Assembly (NCBI GenBank): GCA_963792385.1
Contig: CAWBVZ010000012.1
Span: 62,001 to 126,000, forward strand
Direction of reading: 5' to 3'
Length of the DNA: 64,000 bases
Source: DASSUW01 sp963792385
GTDB lineage: Bacteria; Actinomycetota; Thermoleophilia; Solirubrobacterales; Solirubrobacteraceae
Shown in pieces: positions 46,391-55,787 of this stretch. A program made the translations under genes and the position numbers. How positions within the stretch are numbered: the stretch's first letter is position 1; each line of letters starts with the position of its first letter. The notes beneath the pieces were generated by a model. The model saw only the letters and a list, made by a program, of their open reading frames with translations. It searched no databases and was not told where the DNA came from.

Positions 46391-47437
46391 ATGCGTGGCA
46401 GGCTCGGATGGACTTCGCTCGTGATCGCGGGCGCGACGTTGGGTGTGGCGACGGGGGCTTCGGCGGCGACGCGGACCTGCATCCCACCGGGATCGCAGCT
46501 GAGCGAGGAGCTCACGAACGGACGCAGCCCGCAGGGCGGGCCGGAGACGACCGAGGCGCTCGAATCGGCGTCGTACCGGGTCAGCCGATGTGATTCCGCG
46601 CGCCGGTTCGTGAAGTCGATGACGGTCGGCTACGTCGAGGTGCCGGGCGTGATGGCCGGATGGATCCCGCTCTCGACGACGACGCCGACCGCGAACGGCG
46701 GGTGGCGGACGACGTCGTTCCAGTACGCCGACTTCGCGACCGACCCCACCGCGCTCGCCGGCTGGAACGGAGCCGACGGCGACGCGCTCCGCGCCGCGGT
46801 GCTGCCGGCCACGCCCGGGACCGAGCTGCTGGCGCCGGGCGAGCCGCTCGCCCGCGCTGCCATCGGCGCGTGTAGCGACAGCCGCTTCCTCCTGTGGTCC
46901 GGGATCTGGGGTGGGAGCCGGTACGGCTACCGCACGAAGAACGGGACGTTCCCGAACGGGAACACGACGCGCGAGGCGATCACGCGCGCGCACCACAACT
47001 GGGACGACACGGACAACGACTGCGGCTTCTCCGACATCACGCCGCTGTTCTCCGACTGGCTCGGGACGACGACGACCGGCTACCACACCACGAGCGACGG
47101 GGTCAGCGCGATCGACTTCGGCGACATGAGCAACGTCGGCGGATCCGACAGCGCCAACGTCGGCATCACCAGCCTGTGGACGGCCGCCGGCGGCCTGTTC
47201 TCCGAGACCGACCAGCGCTACAACAGCGCGAAGTCATGGAGCACGGCGGGCGCCGCCGGCGCGTACGACGTCGAGAACATCGCGACGCACGAGACCGGCC
47301 ACTCGATCGGCGTCCAGGGCGACTACACGTCCGCGTCGCACGCGGAGCTGACGATGTACGCGTCCGCCCGCACGCAGGAGACCAAGAAGCGGTCGCTCGG
47401 CCGCGGCGACGTCCTCGCGATGCGGGCGAAGTACTAG
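46391..47437 (+). CDS. Secreted metzincin-type zinc metalloprotease
   Basis: Exported protein (348 residues) with signal peptide to ~26. The zinc site is H300-E301-x2-H304 in ATHETGHSIGVQGDY, followed by a Met-turn-like ELTMYASA. The third ligand expected at position 310 in the HExxHxxGxxH form is glycine; D311 in the GDY motif probably serves instead, as in matrixin-like relatives with a HExGH....GDLY pattern and a following TKKR-LG-GD ending, which is also seen here (ETKKRSLGRGDV). The ~200-residue front part may be pro-region or substrate-binding. Its stop abuts the opposing gene (TAG|CTA). Confidence 0.8.
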   Translation: MRGRLGWTSLVIAGATLGVATGASAATRTCIPPGSQLSEELTNGRSPQGGPETTEALESASYRVSRCDSARRFVKSMTVGYVEVPGVMAGWIPLSTTTPTANGGWRTTSFQYADFATDPTALAGWNGADGDALRAAVLPATPGTELLAPGEPLARAAIGACSDSRFLLWSGIWGGSRYGYRTKNGTFPNGNTTREAITRAHHNWDDTDNDCGFSDITPLFSDWLGTTTTGYHTTSDGVSAIDFGDMSNVGGSDSANVGITSLWTAAGGLFSETDQRYNSAKSWSTAGAAGAYDVENIATHETGHSIGVQGDYTSASHAELTMYASARTQETKKRSLGRGDVLAMRAKY

Positions 47438-47977
47438 CTAGACCACGGCGCGCTCCGCGGGCGGTGGCGCAGTGGGCGCCGCGGTCCGCGGGACGCCGAC
47501 CGCGAGCATCTCGCGCACGAACGCGAGCGCCGCCTCGTGCGCGCCGTCGGCACGCCGCTTGCACGCCTGTTTGACGGCGATCCGGCCGGCCATCGTGCCG
47601 GCCGCGTCGTCGCCGAGCCGGCCGTCGGGCAGCAGCGGGCGCGACGGGAGCAGCCGGCGCGGCCCGCGCCGCACCGCCTCGTGGCGCTCCTGCGCCCAGT
47701 GCAGGCACATGCGGGCGCGCTCGGCCTGGACGCTCGAGACGGCGCGCGTCCCGACGGCCGCGGCGGCCAGCGGGTAGAGGTCCTGGCGGCGGCGATCGTC
47801 GATCCCGTCGTTGTACGTGCGCAGGAAGCCCGCGATCACTGGATCGACGCACCGCGGGCGGTCGGAGAACGACTCTCCCGCCAGCATGGAGGCAAGCTCC
47901 ATGACGCACGCGCCGTGGTCGGGATCACGGTGTTTGCCCTGGGAGAGGCGGACGGTCTGGTGGCTCGCCTGGGTCAT
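47438..47977 (-). CDS. Conserved hypothetical cytoplasmic protein
   Basis: Protein of 179 residues, function unknown. The ATG at 47977 is chosen for its AAAGGAG ribosome site 7 bases upstream. The segment GACVMELASMLAGESFSDRPRCVDPVIAGFLRTYNDGIDDRRRQDLYPLAAAAVGTRA looks like a conserved domain with C36, two cysteines in the first half and several Arg/Asp; no membrane segment or catalytic motif is clear. The C-terminal part is Arg- and Ala-rich. It is divergent from the M20 gene with a 56-base gap. Confidence 0.65.
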   Translation of the reverse strand: MTQASHQTVRLSQGKHRDPDHGACVMELASMLAGESFSDRPRCVDPVIAGFLRTYNDGIDDRRRQDLYPLAAAAVGTRAVSSVQAERARMCLHWAQERHEAVRRGPRRLLPSRPLLPDGRLGDDAAGTMAGRIAVKQACKRRADGAHEAALAFVREMLAVGVPRTAAPTAPPPAERAVV

Positions 47978-48020
47978 TGGGCAGCTCCTTTCGCCTGCAT
48001 GGGATTGTGGCACGCACCGC

Positions 48021-48026
48021 TACCCT
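48021..48026 (+). promoter_or_regulatory. -10-like hexamer TACCCT before the M20 hydrolase gene
   Basis: TACCCT ends 7 bases before GTG 48034 without a ribosome site, supporting that GTG as a leaderless start rather than the earlier in-frame ATG at 47977. Confidence 0.45.
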
Positions 48027-48033
48027 GCTGCGG

Positions 48034-49155
48034 GTGGATGAACGGGTTCTGACTGAGCGCCTGGTCACCTACGACACGTCGACGGCAGAGGGTCTTCACG
48101 CCGCCGCCGGCTTCGTCAAGGGGTGGCTGGAAGCACGCGACATCGACGTCGAGGCGCACCGCTTCGGCGACCTCCACGCGCTCACCGCATCCGTCGGTCC
48201 CGAGGACGTGCCGACGATCGTCTTCCACGGCCATCTCGACGTGGTTCCCGGCCATGCGGAGCAGTTCCAGCCGCGGATCGAGGGCGACCGGCTCTACGGC
48301 CGCGGCGCCTATGACATGAAGGGCGGGCTGGCGGCGATGATGTGCGCCGCGCACGATCTGGTCGGGCAGAGCGACGTCCGCGTCCGGCTCGTGATCGTGC
48401 CCGACGAGGAGTCCGAGGACATCGAGCGCCGGTCGAGCGACGATCTCGTGCGGCGCGGCTACGTCGGCGACTTCGCGATCACCGGCGAGCCGACCAATCT
48501 GCACATCGGAATCCAGGCCAAAGGCGTGCTCGCGGCGCGGGTGCTCGTCCACGGCCGCGCCGCCCACGGGTCGACGCCGTGGCTCGGAGACAACGCAATC
48601 GTGAAGGCGGTTGACGTGTTCCGGCGAATCGAGTCGATGCCGTTCTCGCGCGAGTCGTCCGACATGTTCGATCGACCCTCGATCAACCTCGGCCGGATCG
48701 TCGGCGGGGACGCGCCGAACAAGGTTCCCGACGCCTGCGTGATGGACATCGACATCCGCTACCTCCCGAACCAGGACCCTGGCGACATCCTCGAGGAGAT
48801 CCGGGCGATCCCCGACCTCGACGTCAAACGCACGTTCATCTTCCCGCCGGCGCACGTGTCGCGCTCGAACCCGTATGTGGTCGCGCTGTCGGAGATCGTC
48901 GCCCCAGGCAGTGACGGCGCGTCGGTGTCCGTCGGCCGCGACGGCGCGTCGGACGCGGTGTCGTTCCTGCGCGCCGGCATCCCGGCGGTCGAGTTCGGGC
49001 CCGCCGGCGCGGGCCACCACGGCCCGGAGGAGTGGGTCTCGATCCGCTCGCTCGCCCGCTACCGGCAGCTGCTGGCCGAGTTCGCGCGCGCGGTCCCGGC
49101 GCGGATGGCCGAGGGCGCCCCTCCGCTGCGCGCGGTCGAGGGCGGAGCGGCGTGA
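48034..49155 (+). CDS. M20 family metallohydrolase (succinyl-diaminopimelate desuccinylase-like)
   Basis: Dinuclear zinc hydrolase (373 residues) of the ArgE/DapE/CPG2 type, cutting an N-acyl amino acid or peptide. Metal ligands: H in TIVFHGHLDVVPGH (with the D following), D in GRGAYDMKGGLAAM, the catalytic EE in VPDEESEDIE, E/D in AITGEPT and H in GPAGAGHHGPEEWVSI. The GTG start is inferred from the promoter-like box; its N-terminus VDERVLTERLVTYDTSTAEG fits the family. It overlaps the LCP gene by 4 bases. The substrate is uncertain. Confidence 0.9.
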   Translation: MDERVLTERLVTYDTSTAEGLHAAAGFVKGWLEARDIDVEAHRFGDLHALTASVGPEDVPTIVFHGHLDVVPGHAEQFQPRIEGDRLYGRGAYDMKGGLAAMMCAAHDLVGQSDVRVRLVIVPDEESEDIERRSSDDLVRRGYVGDFAITGEPTNLHIGIQAKGVLAARVLVHGRAAHGSTPWLGDNAIVKAVDVFRRIESMPFSRESSDMFDRPSINLGRIVGGDAPNKVPDACVMDIDIRYLPNQDPGDILEEIRAIPDLDVKRTFIFPPAHVSRSNPYVVALSEIVAPGSDGASVSVGRDGASDAVSFLRAGIPAVEFGPAGAGHHGPEEWVSIRSLARYRQLLAEFARAVPARMAEGAPPLRAVEGGAA

Positions 49156-50705
49156 ACCCGCCCGGCGAGCGCCCACCTCGCGTGGGCCTGCGATTGCTGC
49201 TGCGCGGGCTGATGGCCTGCCTGCTCGTGATGGTCCTCACCGCCACGGCGGTGGCGACGACGGCGTTGCGCGAGCTCGACGACGCGCTGGACCCGATCCG
49301 CAAGCCGGGGCGCGCCGACATCAAGGCGCCGGATCTCGACATCGCAAACCCAGGTGGGGCGCGCACCTTCATGGTGCTCGGCTCGGACAAGCGCGAGGGC
49401 GCCGACGCCGGCAGCCCGCCGCGTTCGGACACGATCCTGCTCGCGCGCGCAGACCCCGACAAGGACGGGATCTCGGTGCTGTCGATCCCGCGCGACCTGA
49501 AGGTGGAGATCCCGGGGCACGGCGAGGGCAAGATCAACAGCGCGTTCGAGCTCGGCGGCCGCAAGGGCGGACCCGGGCTGGTCGTCAAGACGGTCAAGAA
49601 GCTGTTCCGGGACAAGACCGGCCAGAACCTGCCCATCACCAACGTGATGGTGATGGACTACGGCGCCTTCCGGCGTGCCGTCGACTACATCGACGGCGTC
49701 TACATCGACGTCGACCGCGACTACTTCAACGACAACTCGTCGGGCGAGCGGTACGCGACGATCGACATCGATCCCGGCTACCAGAAGCTGAAGGGCCGGG
49801 ACGCGCTCGACTACGTTCGCTACCGGCACGGCGACAACGACCTCGTGCGCGCCGCGCGGCAGCAGGACTTCCTACGCCAGGCGAAGAACGCGGCCGGTGT
49901 CCGAAGGCTGCTGTCGGGCGGTCTGGCCGCGAAGAAGCATCTGATCCAGGTGTTCGCGCGCTACTTCCGCGTCGACGAGTCGCTCCGCTCGAACAAGCAG
50001 ATCCTGTCCCTGCTCAGGCTCGTTCTGTACCTCTCGCAGCGGAACCCGAAGATCAACGAGGTCCGCTTCCGCGCGCACGACGGCGCGAACCCGCAACTCG
50101 ACTCGAACCTCTACGCGAGCGACAACGACCTCAAGGCCGTCTACCGCGAGTTCATGAGCGCGAAGGGCTCGGCGAAGCCGCGCACGGCCTCGTCGACCCC
50201 GACCGCCGTCGACCGCGAGTTCGAGAAGGTGCGCAAGAAGCGCAAGCGCAAGCCCGGCCCGGTTCCCGGCCTCGAGGAGACCCGCCGCGAGGGCGAGGAC
50301 CAGGCCGTGATCGCCGATCCCAAGCTCGACTTCCCCTTCTACTTCCCGACCGTGCGCGTGAGGGGCTCGACCTACGCGGGCACCGAGCCGCGGACCTACA
50401 CGCTCAAGGACGAGACCGGCAAGCGCCGGGAGGCGTACCGGATGGTGCTGCGGGCGCCGGGCGTCGGCGAGTACTACGGCGTGCAGGGGATGACGTGGAA
50501 GGCGCCGCCGATCCTGGACGACCCGGATCGCACGGTCACGCGCGGAAAGCGCAAGCTCAAGCTCTACTACGACGGCAGCCGACTGCGCCTTGTGTCGTGG
50601 AAGACGAGGAGGGCCGTCTACTGGGTCTCCAACACGCTCTCGCAGTCGGTCGGCGCGGCCCAGATGATCGAGATCGCTGCCTCCCTGCGGCGACTCAATC
50701 AGTAG
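49152..50705 (+). CDS. LytR-CpsA-Psr (LCP) family wall-polymer transferase
   Basis: Membrane-anchored phosphotransferase (517 residues) that attaches lipid-linked glycopolymers to peptidoglycan. One helix at ~16-37, then the LCP domain: FMVLGSDKREGADAGSPPRSDTILLARAD, VLSIPRDLKVEIPGHGEGKINSAFELGG and KGRDALDYVRYRHGDNDLVRAARQQDFL hold the conserved Arg/Asp pyrophosphate-binding residues. A Lys/Arg-rich linker (~355-380) leads to a C-terminal ~130-residue domain (DFPFYFPTVRVRGSTYAG...) found in some actinobacterial LCP proteins. Start GTG overlaps the M20 stop. Confidence 0.92.
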   Translation: MNPPGERPPRVGLRLLLRGLMACLLVMVLTATAVATTALRELDDALDPIRKPGRADIKAPDLDIANPGGARTFMVLGSDKREGADAGSPPRSDTILLARADPDKDGISVLSIPRDLKVEIPGHGEGKINSAFELGGRKGGPGLVVKTVKKLFRDKTGQNLPITNVMVMDYGAFRRAVDYIDGVYIDVDRDYFNDNSSGERYATIDIDPGYQKLKGRDALDYVRYRHGDNDLVRAARQQDFLRQAKNAAGVRRLLSGGLAAKKHLIQVFARYFRVDESLRSNKQILSLLRLVLYLSQRNPKINEVRFRAHDGANPQLDSNLYASDNDLKAVYREFMSAKGSAKPRTASSTPTAVDREFEKVRKKRKRKPGPVPGLEETRREGEDQAVIADPKLDFPFYFPTVRVRGSTYAGTEPRTYTLKDETGKRREAYRMVLRAPGVGEYYGVQGMTWKAPPILDDPDRTVTRGKRKLKLYYDGSRLRLVSWKTRRAVYWVSNTLSQSVGAAQMIEIAASLRRLNQ

Positions 50706-50720
50706 GGTGAATCACCGCGT

Positions 50721-52058
50721 ATGAGCGGTACAGAGAGAGAACCGATCGGGGTCATCGGCACGGGCTACGTGGGCCTCGTCACCGCTGCCGGCTTCGCCGA
50801 GCTCGGCCACGATGTCTGGTGCATCGACATCGACGCGGCGAAGATTCGCGGGCTCGAGCAGGGCCAGATGCCGATCTGGGAGCCGGGCCTCGAAGCGCTC
50901 GTCGCACGCCACCGCGACCGCATGCACTTCTCCACCAATCTCGCCGATGCGCTCGAGCACGCGCGCCTGTTGTTCGTGGCGGTGGGCACCCCGTCGACCT
51001 ATTCGGGCGATGCCGATCTCTCCGCGGTCGACGCCGTCGTCGGGGCGATGCCCGTGTCGGGCGACTACGCGCTGGTGATGAAGTCGACGGTGCCGGTCGG
51101 CACCGGTGACAGCGTCAAGCGGCTGTTCGCCGAGCAGGGCAAGACCGGCTTCCGCTACGTCTCGTGCCCGGAGTTCTTGAAGGAGGGCTCGGCGCTGGCG
51201 GACTTCCGCGCTCCCGACCGCGTGGTCGTCGGCGACGACGGCGACTGGGCGGGCGAAGCCGTGATCGACGTCTATGCCCCGCTCGAAGCGCCGCTCGTGC
51301 GCACGGACATCCGCTCGGCCGAGATGGTCAAGCTCGCCTCCAACGCGTTCCTGGCCACCAAGATCTCGTTCATCAACGAGATCGCCAACGTCTGCGAGGA
51401 GACCGGCGCGGACGTCGTCGAGGTCGCCCGCGGCATGGGCCTCGACGACCGCATCGGCCCGAAGTTCCTGCAGGCGGGCATCGGATTTGGCGGCTCCTGC
51501 TTCCCCAAGGACGTGACCGCGCTCAAGCAGCTCGCAGGGAACTCGGGCTACCACTTCCAGTTGCTGAACGCGGTGATCGAGGTGAACGAGCTGCAGAAGC
51601 GGCGGGTGATGGGCAAGCTGCACAAGCACCTCGGGTCGCTGGTCGGCAAGGAGGTCGCGCTGCTCGGCCTCGCGTTCAAGCCGAACACCGACGACATGCG
51701 CGAGGCGTCATCGCTCGTGCTCTCGGCGCGGCTGCAGGCCGCCGGCGCGCACGTGCGCGCTTACGACCCCGTGGCCGAGACCGAGGCTCGCAAGCTGATC
51801 CAGGGCGTTGACTTCAAGTCATCGGCGGCCGAGGCGATCGACGGCGCCGACGCGCTCGTGCTGGTGACGGAGTGGCCGGAGTTCGGCGAGCTCGACTTCG
51901 CCGACGTCGCCGCGGCGATGCACGGCACGCTCGTCGTCGACGGCCGCAACTTCCTTGACCCGGACGCGGTGATCGCGGCCGGCCTGAGCTATGAGGGCGT
52001 GGGGCGCGCGGCGCGCGCGCTCCGGCCGGCGCCGCTGGCGCACACTGGGGGCGAGTAG
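50721..52058 (+). CDS. ugd: UDP-glucose 6-dehydrogenase
   Basis: NAD-dependent four-electron oxidase (445 residues) making UDP-glucuronate from UDP-glucose. Rossmann motif GVIGTGYVGLVTAAGFAELGHDV, the catalytic cysteine C260 in GIGFGGSCFPKD, K in the EFLKEGSAL segment, and the NELQKRRV / ALLGLAFKPNTDDMREASSL dimer region are all present. It is 15 bases downstream of the LCP gene and 3 bases ahead of the nucleotidyltransferase, consistent with precursor supply for an acidic surface polymer. Confidence 0.96.
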   Translation: MSGTEREPIGVIGTGYVGLVTAAGFAELGHDVWCIDIDAAKIRGLEQGQMPIWEPGLEALVARHRDRMHFSTNLADALEHARLLFVAVGTPSTYSGDADLSAVDAVVGAMPVSGDYALVMKSTVPVGTGDSVKRLFAEQGKTGFRYVSCPEFLKEGSALADFRAPDRVVVGDDGDWAGEAVIDVYAPLEAPLVRTDIRSAEMVKLASNAFLATKISFINEIANVCEETGADVVEVARGMGLDDRIGPKFLQAGIGFGGSCFPKDVTALKQLAGNSGYHFQLLNAVIEVNELQKRRVMGKLHKHLGSLVGKEVALLGLAFKPNTDDMREASSLVLSARLQAAGAHVRAYDPVAETEARKLIQGVDFKSSAAEAIDGADALVLVTEWPEFGELDFADVAAAMHGTLVVDGRNFLDPDAVIAAGLSYEGVGRAARALRPAPLAHTGGE

Positions 52059-52061
52059 ACG

Positions 52062-53162
52062 ATGCAGGCGTTGATCCTGGCGGGCGGCGAGGGCACGCGG
52101 CTGCGGCCGCTCACGACCACCGTCCCGAAGCCCGTCGTCCCGCTCGTCGACCGGCCGTTCATCCAGTTCATGCTCGACTGGCTGATCGGTCACGGCGTCG
52201 ACGACATCGTGATGTCGTGCGGGCACATGGCGAGCGGCGTCCGCAACGTGCTCGGCGACGGAACCGCGTTCGGCATCCAGCTGCGCTACGTCGAGGAGCC
52301 GCAGCCGCTCGGCACCGGCGGCGCGCTCAAGTACGCCGAGCCGCTGCTCGAGGACCGCTTCCTGATGCTCAACGGCGACGTGCTGACCGACATGGACCTG
52401 ACGGCTCAGATCGCGCAGCACGAGCGCACCGGCGCGCGCGCGACGCTGGCGCTGACCCCGGTCGAGGACCCGTCCGCGTACGGCCTCGTCCGCATCGGCG
52501 ACGGTGGTGAAGTGCAGGAGTTCGTCGAAAAGCCGTCGCCGGATCAGATCGACACGCACAACATCTCGGCCGGCGCGTACGTGCTCGAGCGCTCCGTGCT
52601 GGAGCTGCTGGAGGCCGAGCAGCCGGCCTCGATCGAGCGTGACGTGTTCCCGCGGCTCGTCGGCGAGGGCCTCTACGGCTTCGTCGCGGACGGCTACTGG
52701 CTCGACATCGGGACGCCCGCGCGGTACCTCCAGGGTACCTACGACATCCTCGAGCGCACGGTCGTGACCGGTGTTACGAAGCGGATGGGCGACGCGTATC
52801 TGTGCATCGAGGAGCAGGTCGAGAACCACGGGCGGATCATCCCGCCGGCGCTGGTGGAGAGCGGCTGCCGGATCGGCGAGGGCGCCCGGATCGGCGGCCG
52901 CGTCGTGCTCGAGAGCGGCGTCATGGTCGGCGACCACACGACGGTTGAGCGTGCGGTCGTCATGCAGGGGGCAGAGATCGGCAGCCACTGCACGCTGCGC
53001 GGCTGCATCATCGGCGGGGGCGTCCGGCTCGGCGACCACTGCACGGTCGACGGCATCAGCGTGCTCGGCGAAGGCGTCACCGTGGGCGACGGCAACGTGA
53101 TCTCCAACGGGGCGCGGATCTCCCCCGGGGTCACACTGCCGGACGGCGCACTCCTGTTCTAG
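52062..53162 (+). CDS. Sugar-1-phosphate nucleotidyltransferase with left-handed beta-helix tail
   Basis: Bidomain NTP-transferase (366 residues). The N-terminal pyrophosphorylase domain has LILAGGEGTRLRPLTTTVPKPVVPLVDRP and MLNGDVLTDMD; the C-terminal ~120 residues are hexapeptide repeats (GCRIGEGARIGGRVVLESGVMVGDHTTVERAVVMQGAEIG). This layout is that of GDP-mannose pyrophosphorylase-like (ManC/GMPP-B type) proteins, so mannose-1-phosphate is a plausible substrate; glucose-1-phosphate is the alternative. The adjacent SIS isomerase supports a mannose route. Confidence 0.92.
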   Translation: MQALILAGGEGTRLRPLTTTVPKPVVPLVDRPFIQFMLDWLIGHGVDDIVMSCGHMASGVRNVLGDGTAFGIQLRYVEEPQPLGTGGALKYAEPLLEDRFLMLNGDVLTDMDLTAQIAQHERTGARATLALTPVEDPSAYGLVRIGDGGEVQEFVEKPSPDQIDTHNISAGAYVLERSVLELLEAEQPASIERDVFPRLVGEGLYGFVADGYWLDIGTPARYLQGTYDILERTVVTGVTKRMGDAYLCIEEQVENHGRIIPPALVESGCRIGEGARIGGRVVLESGVMVGDHTTVERAVVMQGAEIGSHCTLRGCIIGGGVRLGDHCTVDGISVLGEGVTVGDGNVISNGARISPGVTLPDGALLF

Positions 53163-53325
53163 TGGTCCCGGCCGCGCACCCAGCCGGTCCCTGGCGGCGC
53201 CCCGCCGCGCCTGACGGCGTCCTCGGTCGGGGCAAGGGCTCCGCCATTGCACCCTCCCTGCGTCCTTGTCAGCCACGACGGTGCATCCACCAGGAACTGG
53301 GCCGGGCGCACGGCCGGAACCACTG

Positions 53326-54375
53326 ATGTCCGCGCTTGATCGCGCGGCCGTCGCCGCCGTGGACTCGACGGGCCAGGTCGGAGAGATCCTCGACCTGCCG
53401 GTGCACCTGCGCGACGCGTTGTGGCGGTTCGATTCGGCCGGCATCACGCCCGCGGATGCGCCCGGCGGCATGATCGTCGCCGGCATGGGCGGCTCGGCGG
53501 TGGGCGCACGGCTGGCGATCGCCGCCATCGGCGCCCGCGCACGGCGGCCGCTGATGGTCGGCGACGGCTACAAGCTGCCCGGCTGGGCCGGGCCGGACAC
53601 GCTCGTGCTGTGCTCGAGCTACTCCGGCAGCACGGAGGAGACGCTGTCGGCCTACGACGACGCCGCCGAACGCGGTGCGCCGCGACTCGTAGCCACCACC
53701 GGCGGTCCGCTCGCCGAGCGCGCCCGCCGCGACGGCGTGCCGGTGATCCCGGTGCCGGGCGGCTTCCAGCCGCGCGCCGCGGTCGGGTACGCGCTCGGCG
53801 CCGCGCTCGAGGCGGCGGCGTCTTGCGGCGCCGCGCCCTCGCTGCGCGATGAGGTCGAGGCCGCCGCCGCACTGGCAGAGCGGCTTGCCGCCCAGTGGGG
53901 CCCGGACGGGCCCGAGGACGGGGAGGCGAAGGTGCTCGCCCAGCGGCTGCACGGCACCGTGCCGGTGATCGCCGGCGCCGAGGTCGCCGCCGCGGCGGCG
54001 TACCGCTGGAAGTGCCAGCTCAACGAGAACGCGGGGCTGCCGGCGTTCGCCGGCGCGGTGCCCGAGATCAGCCACAACGAGGTCGTCGGCTGGCCCGGGG
54101 CCCGCGCGCTCGGCCGCTTCTCGGCCGTGTTCCTCGACGACCCGGGCGCGCATCCGCGCAACGTCCTGCGTACCGAGCTGATCACGGAGCAGGCGGCCGC
54201 ATGGGCCGACGTGGTCGAGCGCGTCATCCCGCACGGCGACACGCCGACCGAGCGGCTCATCTCGCTCGTGCTGCTCGGCGACCTCGTGTCGCTCTACCTC
54301 GCCGTGCTGCTCGGTGAGGACCCGGTCGCGATCGGCCCGATCGACGCGCTGAAGGCGGCCCTCGCCCAGCGATGA
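53326..54375 (+). CDS. SIS-domain sugar isomerase (bifunctional phosphoglucose/phosphomannose isomerase-like)
   Basis: Double SIS-domain protein (349 residues). First SIS: MIVAGMGGSAVGARLAIAAIG and VLCSSYSGSTEETLSAYDDA (sugar-phosphate site S-x-S-G-x-T). PGI-type catalytic regions follow: RWKCQLNENAGLPAFAGAVPEISHNEVVGW. These match the PGI/PMI family of archaea and actinobacteria, giving fructose-6-P from glucose-6-P or mannose-6-P. ATG 53326 is chosen; a TTG at 53266 would add a disordered 20 residues. It overlaps the amidohydrolase gene by 4 bases. The 163-base gap upstream holds only GC-rich short inverted repeats. Confidence 0.9.
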   Translation: MSALDRAAVAAVDSTGQVGEILDLPVHLRDALWRFDSAGITPADAPGGMIVAGMGGSAVGARLAIAAIGARARRPLMVGDGYKLPGWAGPDTLVLCSSYSGSTEETLSAYDDAAERGAPRLVATTGGPLAERARRDGVPVIPVPGGFQPRAAVGYALGAALEAAASCGAAPSLRDEVEAAAALAERLAAQWGPDGPEDGEAKVLAQRLHGTVPVIAGAEVAAAAAYRWKCQLNENAGLPAFAGAVPEISHNEVVGWPGARALGRFSAVFLDDPGAHPRNVLRTELITEQAAAWADVVERVIPHGDTPTERLISLVLLGDLVSLYLAVLLGEDPVAIGPIDALKAALAQR

Positions 54376-55787
54376 GCGTGCTGCTGCACGGCGGCACGGT
54401 GCGGACGATGGACCCCGCGCGGCCGCTCGCCGGCTCGCTGGTGATCGAGGGCGACCGCATCGCGGCGCTCGACGCCGAGCCGGCCGGCGCCGAGCGGATC
54501 GACCTCGCAGGCGGCTGCGTGCTGCCCGGCTTCACCGATGCGCACGTGCACTTCCCGACCTGGGCGCTGACGCGTCGCGAGCTGCAGCTGCACGGCACCC
54601 GTTCGCGCGAGGAGGTGATCGCGCGCGTGGCGGCCGTAGTGGGAGGCGTGCCCGCCGGCCGCTGGCTGCGCGGGTTCGGCTGGACGGCCGACGGTTGGGA
54701 GCCGTCGCGGGCCGCGCTCGACGCGGTGAGCGGCGACGTGCCGGTCGCCCTGCTCGCGCACGACTGGCACTCGCTGTGGCTGAACTCGGCCGCGCTCGCC
54801 CACGCGGGCGGGGACCTCGAGGTGCCGGGCGGCGTGGTCGACCTCGAGGCGGGCGTCCTGCGCGAGGAGGCGGCGTGGTCGTTCCGCGATCGGTTCACGC
54901 GCGCCTCGCACGCCGAGCTGGTGGAGGCGACGCGCGCGGCGCTGCCGGTGGCCGCGGCCCGCGGCGTGACCGCGATCCACGACAAGGACGGGGTGATCGG
55001 CTCGCACGACGTGTTCGCGGAGCTGCGCGACGAGCTCCCGTTCCGCGTCTGGCAGTCGCTGCCGGCGGGCCGGCTCGACGAGCGGCCGGACTACGTGAAG
55101 GCGTACATGGACGGCACGCTCGGCTCGCGGACCGCGCGCCTGCTCGACGGCAGCGGCGTGGAGATCACGAGCCGCGAGGAGTTCGAGGCGATCATCCGCG
55201 CGGCCGCGCGGCTCGACCTGCCGGTCGCCGTGCACGCAATCGGCGACCTCGCCAACCGCGAGGCGCTCGACGCGTTCGAGGCCACACGCGGAGAGTGGGC
55301 TCCTCGTGGGCTGCGCCCGCGGATCGAGCACGCGCAGTGCCTCAGCGCGCAGGACATCCCGCGCTTCGCGGCGCTCGGCGTCACCGCGTCGATCCAGCCC
55401 TCGATGGCGGTGACCGACGAGCCCGTCGCCGAGCGGCTGTGGGCCGACCGGCTCGACGGCGCCTACGCATATCGCTCGCTGCACGCCGCCGGTGCCCGCC
55501 TGGTGCTCGGCTCCGACGCCCCGGTCGAGGAGATGGACCCGCTCGCCGGACTGCGTGACGCGGTGCTGCGCTCGTGGCGCCCGCACGAGGCGCTCGACCT
55601 GCAGGCCGCGCTCGAAGCGCTCACCGTCTCGCCGGCCTGGCTCGCCGGGGACGAGGACAGTCGCGGCCGGCTCGTGCCCGGGATGCTCGCCGACCTGACG
55701 ATCCTCGACCGCGACCCGTTCGACGACCTCGCCGGCGCGGCCGTCGTTGACACCTATGTATCCGGTCGCAGTACGGTGAACGTATGA
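54372..55787 (+). CDS. Amidohydrolase family protein (YtcJ-like)
   Basis: Metal-dependent hydrolase of 471 residues. The N-terminal beta-sandwich plus metal motif are LAGGCVLPGFTDAHVHFPTWAL (H-x-H). Other ligands: K/H in YVKAYMDGTLGSRTARLL, H in VAVHAIGDLAN, H in RIEHAQCLS and the D in LVLGSDAPVEEMDPL. The C-terminus (SRGRLVPGMLADLTILDRDPF) closes the sandwich. YtcJ-type enzymes act on amides or formamides; the substrate is unknown. It overlaps the isomerase and the aldehyde dehydrogenase by 4 bases each, so all three are coupled. Confidence 0.92.
   Translation: MSVLLHGGTVRTMDPARPLAGSLVIEGDRIAALDAEPAGAERIDLAGGCVLPGFTDAHVHFPTWALTRRELQLHGTRSREEVIARVAAVVGGVPAGRWLRGFGWTADGWEPSRAALDAVSGDVPVALLAHDWHSLWLNSAALAHAGGDLEVPGGVVDLEAGVLREEAAWSFRDRFTRASHAELVEATRAALPVAAARGVTAIHDKDGVIGSHDVFAELRDELPFRVWQSLPAGRLDERPDYVKAYMDGTLGSRTARLLDGSGVEITSREEFEAIIRAAARLDLPVAVHAIGDLANREALDAFEATRGEWAPRGLRPRIEHAQCLSAQDIPRFAALGVTASIQPSMAVTDEPVAERLWADRLDGAYAYRSLHAAGARLVLGSDAPVEEMDPLAGLRDAVLRSWRPHEALDLQAALEALTVSPAWLAGDEDSRGRLVPGMLADLTILDRDPFDDLAGAAVVDTYVSGRSTVNV
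55772..55777 (+). promoter_or_regulatory. -10-like hexamer TACGGT before the aldehyde dehydrogenase gene
   Basis: TACGGT ends 6 bases before ATG 55784, within the amidohydrolase gene. It may give an internal leaderless start in addition to coupling. Confidence 0.3.
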
